The notes beneath the pieces were generated by a model. It worked only from the letters and a program-made list of their open reading frames with translations. It had not been told where the DNA came from and made no database searches. A DNA stretch of 64,000 nt from Fasciolopsis buskii (lineage: Eukaryota > Platyhelminthes > Trematoda > Plagiorchiida > Fasciolidae). Below are positions 1-11,775 of the stretch, piece by piece (the first letter of the stretch is position 1; each line of letters starts with the position of its first letter). The position numbers and the translations under genes were made by a program. Location of the stretch: positions 96,650-160,649 of the forward strand of contig LUCM01006377.1 in the NCBI GenBank assembly GCA_008360955.1, given 5' to 3'.

Positions 1-125
1 GCCATTACATCTCTATATATATCTTGAAAAAATATAAATAGTAATGTAATGGCATGAGTACGAATCACTGAAAACGAGCTTGTTCGCCAACTTGTGTTTT
101 CTCAATTTACACTGAGTTTTTCACT
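1..125. repeat. Foldback repeat copy 1 (right half, cut by window start)
   Basis: Positions about 45-115 match the right arm of the element at 1188-1578: a genus-like core (atggcatgartacg, then gaaaacgagcttgttcgcc, then a tctcaat end). The first ten bases (gccattacat) are the inverse complement of 44-53, so the centre of the hairpin lies at about 11-43 and most of the left arm lies before the window. Confidence 0.75.
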
Positions 126-1187
126 ACCAGTGTCGGCTAGACAGTTTATATCGGACCAGTTGAAACCAAATACTTAATACCAACATTAAATTGTTCCACA
201 ACTGTAATATGGACTTTGAAGCGAGTGAGCGCTGAGTTCAAACGTTTTCCTGCGAGCTGGATAAGTATCCTGTGAAGTCAAAATGACATGATAGCTTCAA
301 GCTCTTATTTGATGTGAATTATTCGGGATAAAAATTTCCGAATATTCCTGCTTAGCTCTTCACAAAATCTGATGCGAATGTCTGATCAGAAAGAAGTAGA
401 GTCATTTTATTGTGGAAAACAGCCGTGTAAAATCATTTTCTGATCAACACTCATCCGTGAATCACAGTAGCCAGACGTGGATCACGCCGTGGAGCCAAAG
501 TACGATGGCGGCATTCTTTTTATACTGCAAGTAAAAGATTATAGGCCTGTTGATTTATCGTGACTGATATATTGGCCAGACGGATCACTGGACGTTTGCA
601 AAAAGACAAGGACTGCGGATCTAGTGAGTAAAAATTGTTTTTGCAGTTACCTATCCGGACAGCTTTTGCAGTCAAGTTTGTAAGTAAAGAATGTTGTGAT
701 AAACTGTTATCAGCGTAACTCACGTAGTTATGCTAAACAAAATTTGTGGAAAGAATTACGATCTAATAGGTGATGTTGGGGGACATTGACGTGCAGGTTT
801 TCTACACTCGGTGCATTGAATTATCAACAGATTCCTGTCAGCGTCTTATTTCTCCGTGTCCGGTCAGTCACTTTGGTTGAATAAAAAGAGGAAATTCAAT
901 TGCAGATTATGGGAAGCATAAAGGACGCTCTGATCGAAAATGAGGTGAATCATAATGAATAGGACGAAAAGAAAAAACAATTGTAATACTGAATACGTGT
1001 ATTTGAAGAGTCCCACCACTTATCCATCTGTCAGCTTCGAAAATAACCAGGTGACAAGTAGTATCGAAAACACAATAAGGGGTAATTTGGCGACTCATGT
1101 GCTGTTTTCAAATTAAGATCTAGTAATGATAAACACTTGCTTGTCATGCCAAATCTGCATTACATTTGCTTCAAAGGAGACTGTTTA

Positions 1188-1578
1188 TTGAGAACAACAC
1201 AACGTGGCGAACAAGCTCGTTCTCAGTTATCCGTATTCATGCCAATACATAACACTAAATATGGTCTGGGGATGGTTCAAGGGGATATTATCGGTTTGCA
1301 GTCACATCATTTGAAAACCCTAAGAATTTGTTTGTGTGTGTGTGTGCGTAACTGACCAATTTGTCACACGATCAGGTTGCAACTGATCAATTACACATAC
1401 ACACAAACACATTCATAGAGTTTTGAACTGATGTGACTGCACACCAATAATTTCCCCTTGAACCATCTCCAAACTATATTCAGTGTTATGTAATGGCATG
1501 AATACGAAAAACTGGAAACGAGCTTGTTCGCCACGTTGTGTTGTTCTCAATGTATTCTGTGGGATTTTTCAAATGTTT
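1188..1578. repeat. Foldback repeat copy 2, full length, with target duplication
   Basis: The left arm starts ttgagaacaacac at 1188 and is mirrored by a right arm ending gttgttctcaa near 1550. Complementarity continues inward through a (TG)n run at about 1331-1348 and its (CA)-rich partner at about 1395-1412, so nearly the whole element folds into one hairpin with a centre near 1365. A short non-palindromic tail (tgtattctgtgggatttttc) follows the right arm. The flanks carry an 11-bp direct repeat with one mismatch: gagactgttta at 1177-1187 and gagactattta at 1579-1589. No protein is encoded. It resembles a non-autonomous foldback transposon; I do not recognise the family. Confidence 0.8.
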
Positions 1579-1589
1579 GAGACTATTTA

Positions 1590-2929
1590 TATGGCACTGA
1601 CGGAACACGAAATATCCGGTCGGCAATAACGTCGACATTTTTGGTCGGCTAGTCAGTTCAATGCCTATGGATTTGGTTGCGTTTGGTTTAGGTTTTCCGT
1701 GTAACGGCTTTGATTAGTCCTCTTCATTTACCTGCAGTGTCATGCAGACTTTGAGACCTAGGGAAGCCCAATTTTGAGAAATGCATTCAACCGAATAGCG
1801 GACAATTTGCAAACTATTTTGATGAACCCACATGATTGGCCAACGACATGATGAATTAGGTCGGACGTCGGAGTATTTCATCTAGCAACATAGCCGTTGA
1901 AAAGTATTGCATTCTAGGTATTTGACAAATATCTTCACTGCCTTAATGAAATGGTTCAATGGAACCAAGTATATGCAAGGAAAACCTTGCTCATGGCATG
2001 CAGCGAAAAAATAAAAATCCCCGAAAAGGGTCAAATAACTCCAGCCCATTTTCTAGTGCCTAAATCGAGGTGAATGATGAAAATATCAGTGGGTGAGCTG
2101 CAACTGCTAGGGCACAGATTCGCAATCCTGGCATCAGTCTGTGATTTTTAAAGGTATCCAAACCAAGGGCTGCTGTGAATGAGTCGAGGGGTTCCTAAAC
2201 CGGTAATTCCGACCGGATTGTGGGTTCTTAACAAGACGTTTGTCATTATGATTGTGGTATCGTGTTATTGCTTTGTCGAATTCGTTGTTGAAATCTACCT
2301 TGCCTATAAACCACAAGTTTCACTTGAATTGTTCCTCCAAGCTATAGGAAAACAACGAAAATATACAGATCACACAAACCCTTTCAATTTGATGCAGTCA
2401 TCCTGTGTTCATAGGGAACAATCTCAGCAAAGCAAAGCGAAAAGAATACGGTTTGCACATTCTCCTCTGAGAGTAGGGATACAGATAAACGAATCGCACA
2501 ATGGTATAACATGTTGACACAGCATCACCACAAAGTTTTTCTCACGTTCTTATAGTTCGCTTAATATTTCCATCTGCCCGTTGCCGCAGTTTTCCCAACT
2601 GATAGTATGAACATTATGTACCATATTCACTTCTGTTATCTTGCACACGAAATCCCTGCCCAAATAACTTTCACAGTGATTTTTCTTCTGTTTTTCAGTT
2701 TCAAGCCCGCATGTCCGTTGCACCTCTTGGATACATAGTAGCCGTCAGGACTATCGCGAAGCGGATTTTTCCCCTAACCCTCTGATGCCTCTTTTATTGC
2801 TGATCAATGCAAACGACATCTGGTTACCAGATGTTCATGCTGTCCCCCAGGAAGACATTCAGAAGTCTGTTGTACGGAAAGATAGTCCTACATTTGGCAT
2901 ACACTATTCGCTCAATATCTCGTACCTAA
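1590..2929. other. Gene-poor stretch, nothing assignable
   Basis: There is an open frame of 112 codons on the plus strand at 2179-2517, with a hydrophobic stretch early on. It has no recognisable domain, no convincing splice context and an overlapping open frame on the other strand. I see no other feature. Confidence 0.4.
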
Positions 2930-3070
2930 CATCAAGATTGCATCTGCATCTCATTGTGAATGTTATAATGTTAGTACCACAACGTTGTTGGTAGATAAAA
3001 TGTGCCAACGTTTCGACCATCGTGGGTAGTCTTTCTCAAAGAAAGTTTTACAATCAAATTCGATACACTC
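2930..3070 (-). repeat. Penelope-like terminal repeat relic with hammerhead-like core
   Basis: Read on the minus strand, 3040-3004 contains a gagaaagac segment, a short hairpin around cacga, then ggtcgaaacgttggc. This is the arrangement of the hammerhead ribozymes found in the terminal repeats of Penelope-like elements (core box, stem II, CGAAAC box). The usual CTGATGA box is degraded to TTTGAGA, so it is probably inactive. The following bases (acattttatctaccaac, then aacgttgtgg) fit the same terminal-repeat type. No RT could be read next to it. Confidence 0.55.
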
Positions 3071-4745
3071 TTTACCTCATTTGGTCCTGACATCTAATTC
3101 TCCATTGTAAATTCGCTGGCTGTCATCTGTCACACAAGCATGCTCATTGCTAGACAAACGTGTCCTCCAGGACGTCTGACTGTTTTTTGTCCTAGTGAAA
3201 CTCGTATCTTCGTTAATCCTGCATGAATTGCTGAACGTTGCTCAATAACAACTAGGTCTGAAAAACTGGAGCGTCATAATCAAATTTCTCGCACATTCCG
3301 CTTACCCATCCAATCTGTCAGTACTTCTGTCGGATTCTGTCGGCTAAGGGACTGATATCTAGAATGTCCATTTCGCCTGTTCCTATCTGCCGCCATTTCC
3401 TAATTACACGTTCAGTGTGCCTTAAGGCGCAAATGATTCATCTTATCCTGATGCTTTCTCTGCCTACAACTGCCAAAACTGAACACACATGGTTGTTCTC
3501 ACTGACGTATTCACCGTCAGCCCAAGATACGTACCCACTTGCGACCTCCCTATCTAACTATCCATGACGTTTGGCCTACTGACTTGAAATATCCTTACTG
3601 ACTTAGATTCCACAAATTTGTGGCAATAGGTCATACGCAGTCTCAAGCTATATCGACGGTAATCGAGAGACGTAAAGAAATGTACTTGGCGGCCATACTG
3701 GTACAGCAGGGCAGATGGCAATCAAACCAATTGAACTGGTACTAAGTACAAATATTTATGGGAACTGAAATTGAAGTTACCATCAGTTGTGATATAAGGC
3801 AGCCCTGTTCGACAGTGTGAAATGCATCAGTTAATCACTGACCGTACAACTACAAACAGACACGCATGAAACAAAATGAGCTTACAAGTCGAGCGGGTTG
3901 CTAAACGGTGTTCGAAAATTGAAATGCGGGCGTTTGTGCTAACGTGGATCGATTAAGTTCACTAAGCGTAAGTCCGAAAGGGGACAGCGAGTAAAACTTA
4001 CAGGCGGCAGGAAGCGCATGGTGTGACAGAGTTAGTTTTCTGAGTTTGAGCTATGTGGTTGGAATCGCCGCATGGACGACTGTTAGACAGGCATGGACAC
4101 TGTTCACGGGGCATAGATGGATAAGTAAGCCGACAGAGAATGCGTAAGATAATGCTGAGGGGTCGCGAGGTTTGTGAAACCACATTCAGCAATGCGACTA
4201 GCGAATATACGCATGAATTAACAAAACGATTGCACAATAAAGGATAAACATAGGACGAAATAATAGCGAAAACCGAGTAAGAATAATGCTTTCTAGTCTA
4301 GGCTGGAAGTGCATACTTGATAAAGTTTCAGAAACAGGTAAGCGTAAAGGAAACCACTGCTGAGGAGCACAGTGAATAAACGTGTCCTTTGAACAGACTA
4401 AAAAACATTTCATGCGGAGGATTCACTAGCATTTGCATCATTTTCCAGATTATCGGTTTCCCTTTTGCAGTCCACACGTTGGTACGGTTCGCTTAGACTT
4501 TCATTAGTTCCCCAATAGATGCAAATTATTTTTTTTTGATTTCTGTTGGTTTTATTTCATTAAAACTTTAGTAAATTATCTTCTAGAAGGTAGTTGTTTG
4601 TTTAGTATTTTTTGGCTTACCGTAGATTATCATAAAATAAGTCTATCTCCTGACCGAACAACGTAAGATGTGTACCGGAAAATCAATGCGCCACGTTTTG
4701 GGTTTTATTGTGAACGAGGTGTTGTTTACAAAGCCTTACTGATGT
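3071..4745. other. Gene-poor stretch, nothing assignable
   Basis: Only short open frames without domains are present on both strands (for example 3364-3567 plus and 4198-4413 minus). No splice pairs or repeats stood out. Confidence 0.4.
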
Positions 4746-5078
4746 ATGTTACAAGTAGCTAACTTTCGGACTGCCATCTGTAATCTTTACTGTTGTGGTA
4801 AAACTTTCATTGAAATCGGCTACCGATGGTATTTGAGACGTTGTGGAGTTCGAACATCTATCAGCAACGCTGTGCCCATGACAAAGACTGAGCCGGTCCT
4901 TCTTTCATGTTCATGCAGATATTTTCTTACAACTGCAACGCACACGAATCTGGTTAAACGCCCTCAAAATATCTCACTCAAACAGCAGGTAAGTTTGCAC
5001 TTATAAAATGGTTTATACTGATAAGTGACAATTTTTTTTCAGAATACTTCTAAGGCAAACTCGATAGGTTATTTGTAG
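4746..5078 (+). CDS. Possible small two-exon gene, unidentified
   Basis: An ATG-led frame runs from 4746 to 4988 and ends in a strong donor (CAGCAG|gtaagt). A 54-base intron (4989-5042) closes with a T-rich tract and cag. The frame continues for eleven codons to a stop at 5076-5078, giving about 92 residues. Tiny introns of this kind also occur in the phospholipase gene in this window. Against it, the predicted protein is cysteine-rich without a recognisable motif or signal peptide, and the second exon is very short. It could be a chance open frame with a fortuitous splice pair. Confidence 0.2.
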
Positions 5079-5369
5079 AATGTGACCTCGAGCGCAGTTG
5101 AAAACCAGTTAGATAACACTTTGTACTTCTGGCCACACGGTATTTCCGTGCACCTCTGTACCGAAGTAACTGAAGTCAATTCTTCAAAGTATTTTGACAT
5201 GAATATTTGTGTTCTTGTTTTCAAATTCCGGGCTCGTTTACAGGACACGTCACTGTTTGTTATGTCCGGACCGAATAACTTTCATCGATGCAAACGTGAT
5301 AATAATAATATTAGTAAGAATAAATTCAAGCAGACATCCCTTCGAAAATGTGAAGTGATTATTGGGTGA

Positions 5370-6107
5370 TAACGGTCAAATGAGCAGCAGGGATACTTGA
5401 TGGTTTTTGTACAGGAACATTATCATTTTTTCTCCTTAAGAAATCCAACCACCAATACTAACCTACTTGAATAGGTATTCATGTTCAGCAGTTTTCTTCC
5501 GGTAGAATATTCCGTAATTTATACCTAAGAATTGTAGAACATCAGCCGATGTATGTAACCGGAGAAAATAGGACGAAACGTTTTATAGCACTGATCATGT
5601 TTTTAGATCAATGGTATATCAGTTAGAGTTGATGGCTTTTAGCATTCATTAAAGCGCGCTTTTCGTCCACCGGATAATCTCAACATTAGTGCGAATTTAA
5701 AGTAGATACCAAAAGTGAATGCATTGTTTGGGTGCCCTCAAAGCAAAATTATTCTCCGTCTACTTGCAGGATGAAGCGTGATTTGCCGGACATTCTAAAA
5801 GCATACCGTCCAAAGTTTGCCTTCTACTAGGACGAAAATTCGGACTGGTGTAAGTGGTACATTTGTGTAAAACCAGTTTTTGTACATAGGATATCTCAGG
5901 GAAAATCTAACGGTTTTGTAGCCCTCTTACACGCACTGAGTGGAACACCACTGCCGGAACCAGCACATACACCCATCAGGATAGCAACGACACACGAAGG
6001 ACTGGTGGTTTTCATCACGTCTGTTGACAAACGGTATGGACTTGACTAACCCAAATCTGAAATGCTCAGGAATAAGGTAGGTATCGAAAATAACTGTTTC
6101 TTCTAGC
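5370..6107. other. Gene-poor stretch with hammerhead-like 3' boxes
   Basis: The string taggacgaaa occurs near 5564 and again near 5828. It resembles the 3' box of flatworm SINE-type hammerhead ribozymes. No intact CTGATGA box pairs with either. Confidence 0.3.
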
Positions 6108-6309
6108 TTAGATTCCAGTTACTCGTCCAAAATCACGTTCGTTACAGGTTACTATCTGCCATGTAAAATATTCAGAAAAGTGTCGTTTTGAACTTTGGAT
6201 TGGGAAAGGAGCTGTGACAATCGATAGGCACGCGCATTTGTCCGAGTCCGTAGATATTAGAAACGGACTTTTTCCTTGTTCTCCATTGTTATCGGTTTTA
6301 CTGGTCATC
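6108..6309 (-). CDS. Possible tail exon of the membrane protein at 6423-6937
   Basis: Read on the minus strand, an AG acceptor (gcgcaaag) at 6313-6310 is followed by G then ATG ACC in an open frame that ends at a stop at 6108-6110. The single G completes the codon left by the donor of the upstream exon (CG|gtaagc), restoring an arginine and one continuous frame across a 113-base intron. The encoded ~66 residues are hydrophilic and would form a cytoplasmic tail behind the transmembrane helix of the previous exon. The acceptor has a weak pyrimidine tract. No domain is recognised. Confidence 0.35.
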
Positions 6310-6422
6310 CTTTGCGCAACTCAGTGGCAAACCAATGCCAATTTTAACGCAACCAGTCGTTGAAAAGTTTACGGAATGAATTACTTTGTCAGTTGTAGGG
6401 GATAGGTTGCTTTAATGCTTAC

Positions 6423-6937
6423 CGTGAGTTGCGCGCTAAGCGCAGGATTCCTATAATTAACAAAATAAATAAGAAAATGAAGAAATTAAAGCCAATCGGA
6501 GGCAAAATAATTGCATCCTTTGTCATCAGAATTTTTGGTGGTTTATTATTATCACATTTGCAAAGTGTAAGAAATGAACGAACTAACTGATGTCCAAGTG
6601 GAACGGGCATCAAAATTGGGGAACCTTTTGGTGTGGCGATAAGTCGGATATGTTTGAAGCGAATATTTTCGATGCTATCTACTTGGGCTTGAAGGATGAT
6701 GTTTTCTGTGAGTATCGCTGGCCGATGAATATTGACGAAAGTAATCTGCGGGAACATCAGTTTGCTTTGCAGATTTGCAAAAAAATGGGCGGTAGAGAGA
6801 ATTTGTTTTATGGAATTTTGCCACTCAACCACGGACATCGCTAATGGCACATATGGAAAAACAACTGGTAGAATGTTGAAGGAAACGTAATGACTAGGCC
6901 TTTTGAAAAAGCTCAGGATCCCAGATTTTATTTTATC
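6423..6937 (-). CDS. Exon of an unidentified single-pass membrane protein
   Basis: This is the longest open frame in the window (171 codons on the minus strand). It lies between an acceptor (gaattagtgcag, reading into GATAAAATA) and a strong donor (CACG|gtaagc). There is no good ATG at its start, so it should be an internal or 3' exon with more coding sequence upstream. Near its end is a hydrophobic run of about 20 residues (FFIFLFILLIIGIL within it) followed by basic residues (RLARNSR), as expected for a type I or tail-anchored protein with a cytosolic basic stop-transfer. The preceding part is mixed and globular-looking. I do not recognise the family. Open-frame length, splice signals and the membrane segment support coding; no homology is known to me. 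A shorter plus-strand frame at 6590-6844 overlaps it and is probably its shadow. Confidence 0.45.
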
Positions 6938-6963
6938 CTGCACTAATTCAGAGTGGATCAGGG

Positions 6964-9900
6964 TTGATGTCTTGTTTCACGAATGTCAGTACAAGATGTG
7001 AAAGAAATTGCGCACGAGTATTTGGTCACAAATGGCTTTTCGGTCAGTGGTTCCGATATTCTCAATGCATTTGCAGTTTTTCTATATCTTTGGATAAATA
7101 CTGCCAATCAGATGTATCAGGTCTTATTGATTTTGTCAACTGTACATGACGGTAGTTGACTTATTCAAGTTCACTGCAATACGCAGGAGATACGAAGTGG
7201 ATTAAATTTGTTTGTTACTTTTATGTTTCATTGAGCGTCAAAATAAACAAAACTGTACAAAACAGAAACGATAATTCGAATCTGAATGAAAGTTGGAAGC
7301 AGCAATTGCGTGAAATCTGAAATAATTGCTTTGTAATTACCAAAACTGAAAACATTTATTGAAAGGCTGGCATTTTTCTTCAGCGACTTTCGTATCATCA
7401 CAAAATAGCCCGGCGATAACGAAACACGGACCATGACAGGTTGGCTCTTTTTATGACATCCAGGCACAGTTGAAATGTTATTAAATCCAAGCACAATCCT
7501 TCATTTAAGAAATCGGTAGGTAACTGAAATCGCAGAAATAAACCATCTTTGAGCAGTCCCCGAAAAATTGATTTAAAGTTTACTAACCTCAAAAGTTAAG
7601 CTTTTCTCTTAATACACGACAAGTGCTTATTCAGTCACAAAAATGGTATAAGGTTTGTTAATCATAAGCTGCAATTTTATTGCCCCTACCCCAATTGAAG
7701 ACCACGGTAAGTCGTTCTAACTACTAACGGAAAGAGAGCTTTGTCTATTTCTTACTGGGTATAACAAGAGTTCCGAGTGTGTATTTCCGGTGACGCCAAC
7801 ATATCCTCAGCATTGACGGTTTGTTGTCAGAATTCTGATACGCATATGCATTTAATGTGCATCAATCTGTAGTTTTGGAAAAATAAGTTAGATATGACAA
7901 CGCTTTGATGCCCTCTTAAAAAAGGAACGGCTTCCCATTTTAGAATGACACTTTTGACTTGTGTTTCTTTGTAACAGGTTTAAAATGATTCATCTAGATC
8001 GAGGTCCGATCTATGCTTCGAAATCACCCTCGGCTTTAGTACTGGATGTGCTTCATCAGCCAAGATTTCATGCCACGTTGACTGGTTACAGACATATTGC
8101 TTTCACCTTACTGCGGTTTATATATTTGTTTATCCAGTGTACTGATCAGCACCGTCGAACAGTCATCATGTGCTTGCGCAATAATCAATGTATCCGAAGC
8201 GTTTTTGGTCAATCTTGTCGCTTGGCAGATACTCGGTAGGCCTACTTACTGAGTACATGACCATGCACGCGTCACAATTCCCTACACAATTCTGGTTAGT
8301 GTAGTGAGACTTTTACTAATTACATGTCCACAAACTGTCCACAACTTCGTTTTTTTTTTGCGTATTAGCAAAGCGAATACCTCCGCTCCAAACAGCGTGA
8401 AACTGGTTGATGCTAATCGTTATCATCTGTTGAGGAAAACGTTAGGGAACCGTCCATCTTCAGTGTAAACCAATTGCAACACTTCCGGGCACGGCTTTGT
8501 TATTTGTTTTCCTCCATTCCACAATAGCTATCGACACGCAAGATTGGATTAATGAGCGTCACAAAATTATCATAACAAAAAGTAGAGATCTATGAGATCG
8601 AGAAACAAAAACAATGAACTTGAGAGGTCAAGAGTCAGAGATTTTTTGTATGTTACTCGGAGTTTCACGTTTGCAAAATGTGTTGTTTTGTTGAGATCGG
8701 TGGAAGTCATTGAGAAGTGGCAAAATATCGGCTACACGCTTCACTGAACAACTCCTTTGATCTACGAATGAGTGCACACAGTTACGATTGAAGGCACTTT
8801 GAACAATCTGAGTGTAAACCGGTAAACCTAAATCCGCGATACTCTGAAGACGTCGACCTGGTTTAGCCACGATCTCATACATCACTCTTATTGGATACAA
8901 GACCAATAAATTGCACTGTGTCGTGTGGTAGTTAGGTATAGACCAAGGTATGCTGATTAATCCGCTAACATTTTTTGTTGCCCATGATCTTTTTATATCT
9001 TTCACATTGTTTAACTGGACCTCAGCTTAATGGAATTAAGAAAGAAAATCCGTTTTTTACTCCTCTAGCTTCAAAGGGGAATAAGACGGCCTTTGACTGT
9101 TAAGCATAGCTCACTATGAATTGTTGCAATGCTCTTGAATTTCCCAAGCTTCATTGAATGAGAAAATGTCTGTGGAAAGGAAAACATGCTCCTTGATACC
9201 ACCAGGCCACCGCGAAAACGGCGATCTGATTTGAGATGATGTTGATCATCAGGGCACGTTGATTTCCACCTACCGCTGTCCACTAGTTATTTTGCATATC
9301 ACATTACGGTAATTCTCCTCATATCGTGGATTTTCACTTACTGTTGCTTACTACCACCAACGGGTATCGTCCAGTGCAAATGCCCCAAAAATAATGCTAC
9401 GTTAATTTAATTTTCTATTTCCATTCCGTAAACCCACCCATCATTTTTGCTCCCATGTGAACTGGAAACCCGATTCTGAAGATATAGCTGCCCACCATAT
9501 GCAGACACTAGGTTTTTCTCAAACTCATCAACTTGTCCACTAAACCTCCACAAAGTGATTCAAAAACAACCAAATGTAGTTTGAAACAAATTATTCCTTC
9601 GATTATCTCAAATAACAATATCGATGTGGGAGTTTTTTCTTGGGGATGTGTTCCTATTTAGTTGAAACATATCTTGCAAACTTGATTAAACATTGACGGG
9701 TTTAGGCTGGTGTTCTTAACTCACTGTTTGGTAGCACTTGCGTTGTTTGCTGTTAACCAAAACAAAAAGGAACTCAGCCGCAGTACGGTTATAGTGCTGC
9801 CAACTGTTTGATGAAATGCACTTGCACCGATTTGTTTGATCCTGCCCTCGAGTGCAAACTCTCATTGGGAACCACTCAGTAATATGCAAAACATCAAGAA

Positions 9901-10503
9901 AGGCTAGATGGTAACTCTTTCAATATCGTTAGAGGCAGACTTGAACCAATCAGGGTTTAGCTGAAAAAGTAACGTTTGAAGCATAACAAAAGCATCCTGT
10001 GGCAAATTTGGCCGTGGGGAACTAATGGCAAAGGTGTCGTATCACAGAATAAAGTTCACTAAAGACATAGCAGTCAACCCGAATAGCCATTCGAATAAGA
10101 TGTTCGACTCAAACTCTTTCACAAGAAGTACGCATCTCACATCGGGCACGGTGCATGCATAGACCTAATAAATTTCAAGAACATTTGGATTTGCATATCT
10201 TCTCATAATACGCGAACATGGATTTGTTTTGCCCGTAAATCTACGTGTCCACCAGAATCAGGGTACATCAGTTAATAAGTACAAGGTAAGATTCAAAAAT
10301 GAGGATTCGTGCAAATTACGGAAACACTAATCCAAGTGTTTTCATTTACTTAGGTTCTATCGTACATGAGTCCTTCGCTTAAATTGCAAAAGCAATTTTT
10401 GCCTGTTTCCAGAAAAAAACATCAAAGCTAGAATAAGTATGTTCGTTAGTCGTTAACCCGTTTATTTTCAAGAACTCATTTCGGCAGTGGCATTTCAGCT
10501 GTT
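6964..10503. other. Gene-poor stretch, nothing assignable
   Basis: Scattered short open frames only. The longest (minus, 8628-9005, 125 codons) has ordinary amino-acid composition but no motif I recognise and no clear splice pair. I see no repeat or RNA gene. Confidence 0.35.
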
Positions 10504-11100
10504 ATGTATATGCCACTTATCCGTCAAAGATCCAAGGGAAAGCCGCCTGCCAAAGAATTATGCGCAGTGAGAATAAGAACATCATGCAAAGTAAACAACC
10601 AGCGCCCTGATAGGGGCAACTTGTTTGTCATCTCACCGTACGGACAAACAGAATGCAGCCTGGACGCGATCAAGGAGAGTTTGTGTCAAAAGCTGGACAG
10701 CCCCTTACACAAAGCAAGGCGGAGCGACTTCGCGGTTTTCAGAGATGTGAATGCTAGAGTTAGTCGGCTTTCCCCGAATGAGGCGCGTCTAGGAGGTCCC
10801 TTCGGTCTCGATCCCTGTCGCCCTGAAAACGTGGAACGGTAGCTGACTTTGTGCCCAGACAGTCAATTGCTTCTCACCAGTACGAGCTTCAGACGTTCCA
10901 ATGGCCGGTGCACTATCTGGCTTCAGCTGTGACATGAAAGAATCACATCGGTATCAGCTTCAAATGGCGGGGCTGTCTAAAAGAGTGTGGGTCGTACTGG
11001 AGCATTCTCATACACGAGTTACGTTGCACTAAGCTGCTCATGGGCTTGTGTGGGCCCTCACAATTCACGCTACAATATTTTATAGGTTGTAATAAGCTAT
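10504..11100 (+). mobile_element. RTE/SR2-like non-LTR element: endonuclease relic
   Basis: The plus-strand frame from 10504 to 10842 reads as the apurinic-type endonuclease of an RTE-like element: a CKVNNQRPDRGNLFV segment, then SLDAIKESLCQKL, then LHKARRSDFAVF followed by DVNARVSRLSPNEA in the place of the usual G-D-x-N loop. Past the stop near 10842 the similarity goes on in shifted frames (STSFRRSNGRC, then a SHRYQLQMAG piece) to about 11040. The catalytic loop is already altered, with DFN/DMN replaced and a frame break, so the copy is dead. It lies directly before a C-terminal piece of the same kind of element at 11243, with no RT between. Confidence 0.75.
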
Positions 11101-11242
11101 TTCGGCCTACTCGCTCATTGATTTTTCGAGAAACACTGGCTAAAAAGCTATGATTTCCCCACCTCATAACATGAAAGTACGCTGGCCGCTTATCAAACAT
11201 TCGTTGCATTCTGTTGGCTTAGTTAGTTACGGACCGTGGCTG

Positions 11243-11774
11243 GGAAAGACCGTAAGAATAACCTTGGTAGTCACTTTATGACTTGACGTAGAGGTATGAA
11301 GAAGTTGGCTTCGGGTTTGGCCTCGGTTGGTGCTTCCCGCTTTCGTGGTTGAGCCCTAGAGATGAGGATGATTGTTGGTTGGAGACGCTGAGAATTATGG
11401 CTCAGAACCGAAGCCAGTGGCGCGATTGCTGCTTTTAGAACTCATCCCCTTCAGGTGTTCCGAAAATATCCAAAGTCACAAAATGAGTGCGATGAAAATA
11501 CAAACAATATTCAGTTGCTTATGGTTTATTATTCATTTCCTGTTTTCCATCCCTCTTTTGCAGTTCCGTTTTTATTTTTTTGCGTTAGAATCACACTTGT
11601 TTTCAAGCCGTCTCAAATGAACAGATGTTCAGTAAACTGTCTTGTGGAAGACACGCCCTTTGACTGCCTGTGCTGCATTTCCACTCCAGCTGCCATCGCT
11701 TCATTAATTTAAAGGATTATGAGCGCTGTTCGTTGCTATCCCCGGTCAGATTTACTCCTACTCAAACCATCCCG
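11243..11774 (+). repeat. Direct repeat, copy 1 (RTE-like C-terminus plus 5' part of CR1-like element)
   Basis: This segment is about 98% identical to 12841-13373 (roughly a dozen substitutions and one indel over ~530 bases). Its first 220 bases encode the end of an RTE-like polyprotein (RRGMKKLASGLASVGASRF, then a WRR-E-WLRTEASGA tail). The rest matches the sequence leading into the CR1-like element downstream of copy 2. The copy ends exactly at the ambiguous base at 11775. Confidence 0.9.
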
Positions 11775-11775
11775 N

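Noticed and set aside
2179..2517. 112-codon open frame with a hydrophobic stretch
   Set aside because: No motif, no splice context and an overlapping frame on the other strand. Not enough to call a gene.
6590..6844. Plus-strand open frame of 84 codons with an acidic, protein-like sequence
   Set aside because: It lies inside the longer minus-strand exon that has flanking splice signals and a membrane helix, so it is treated as its shadow.
8628..9005. 125-codon minus-strand open frame of ordinary composition
   Set aside because: No recognisable domain and no clear acceptor or donor at its ends.
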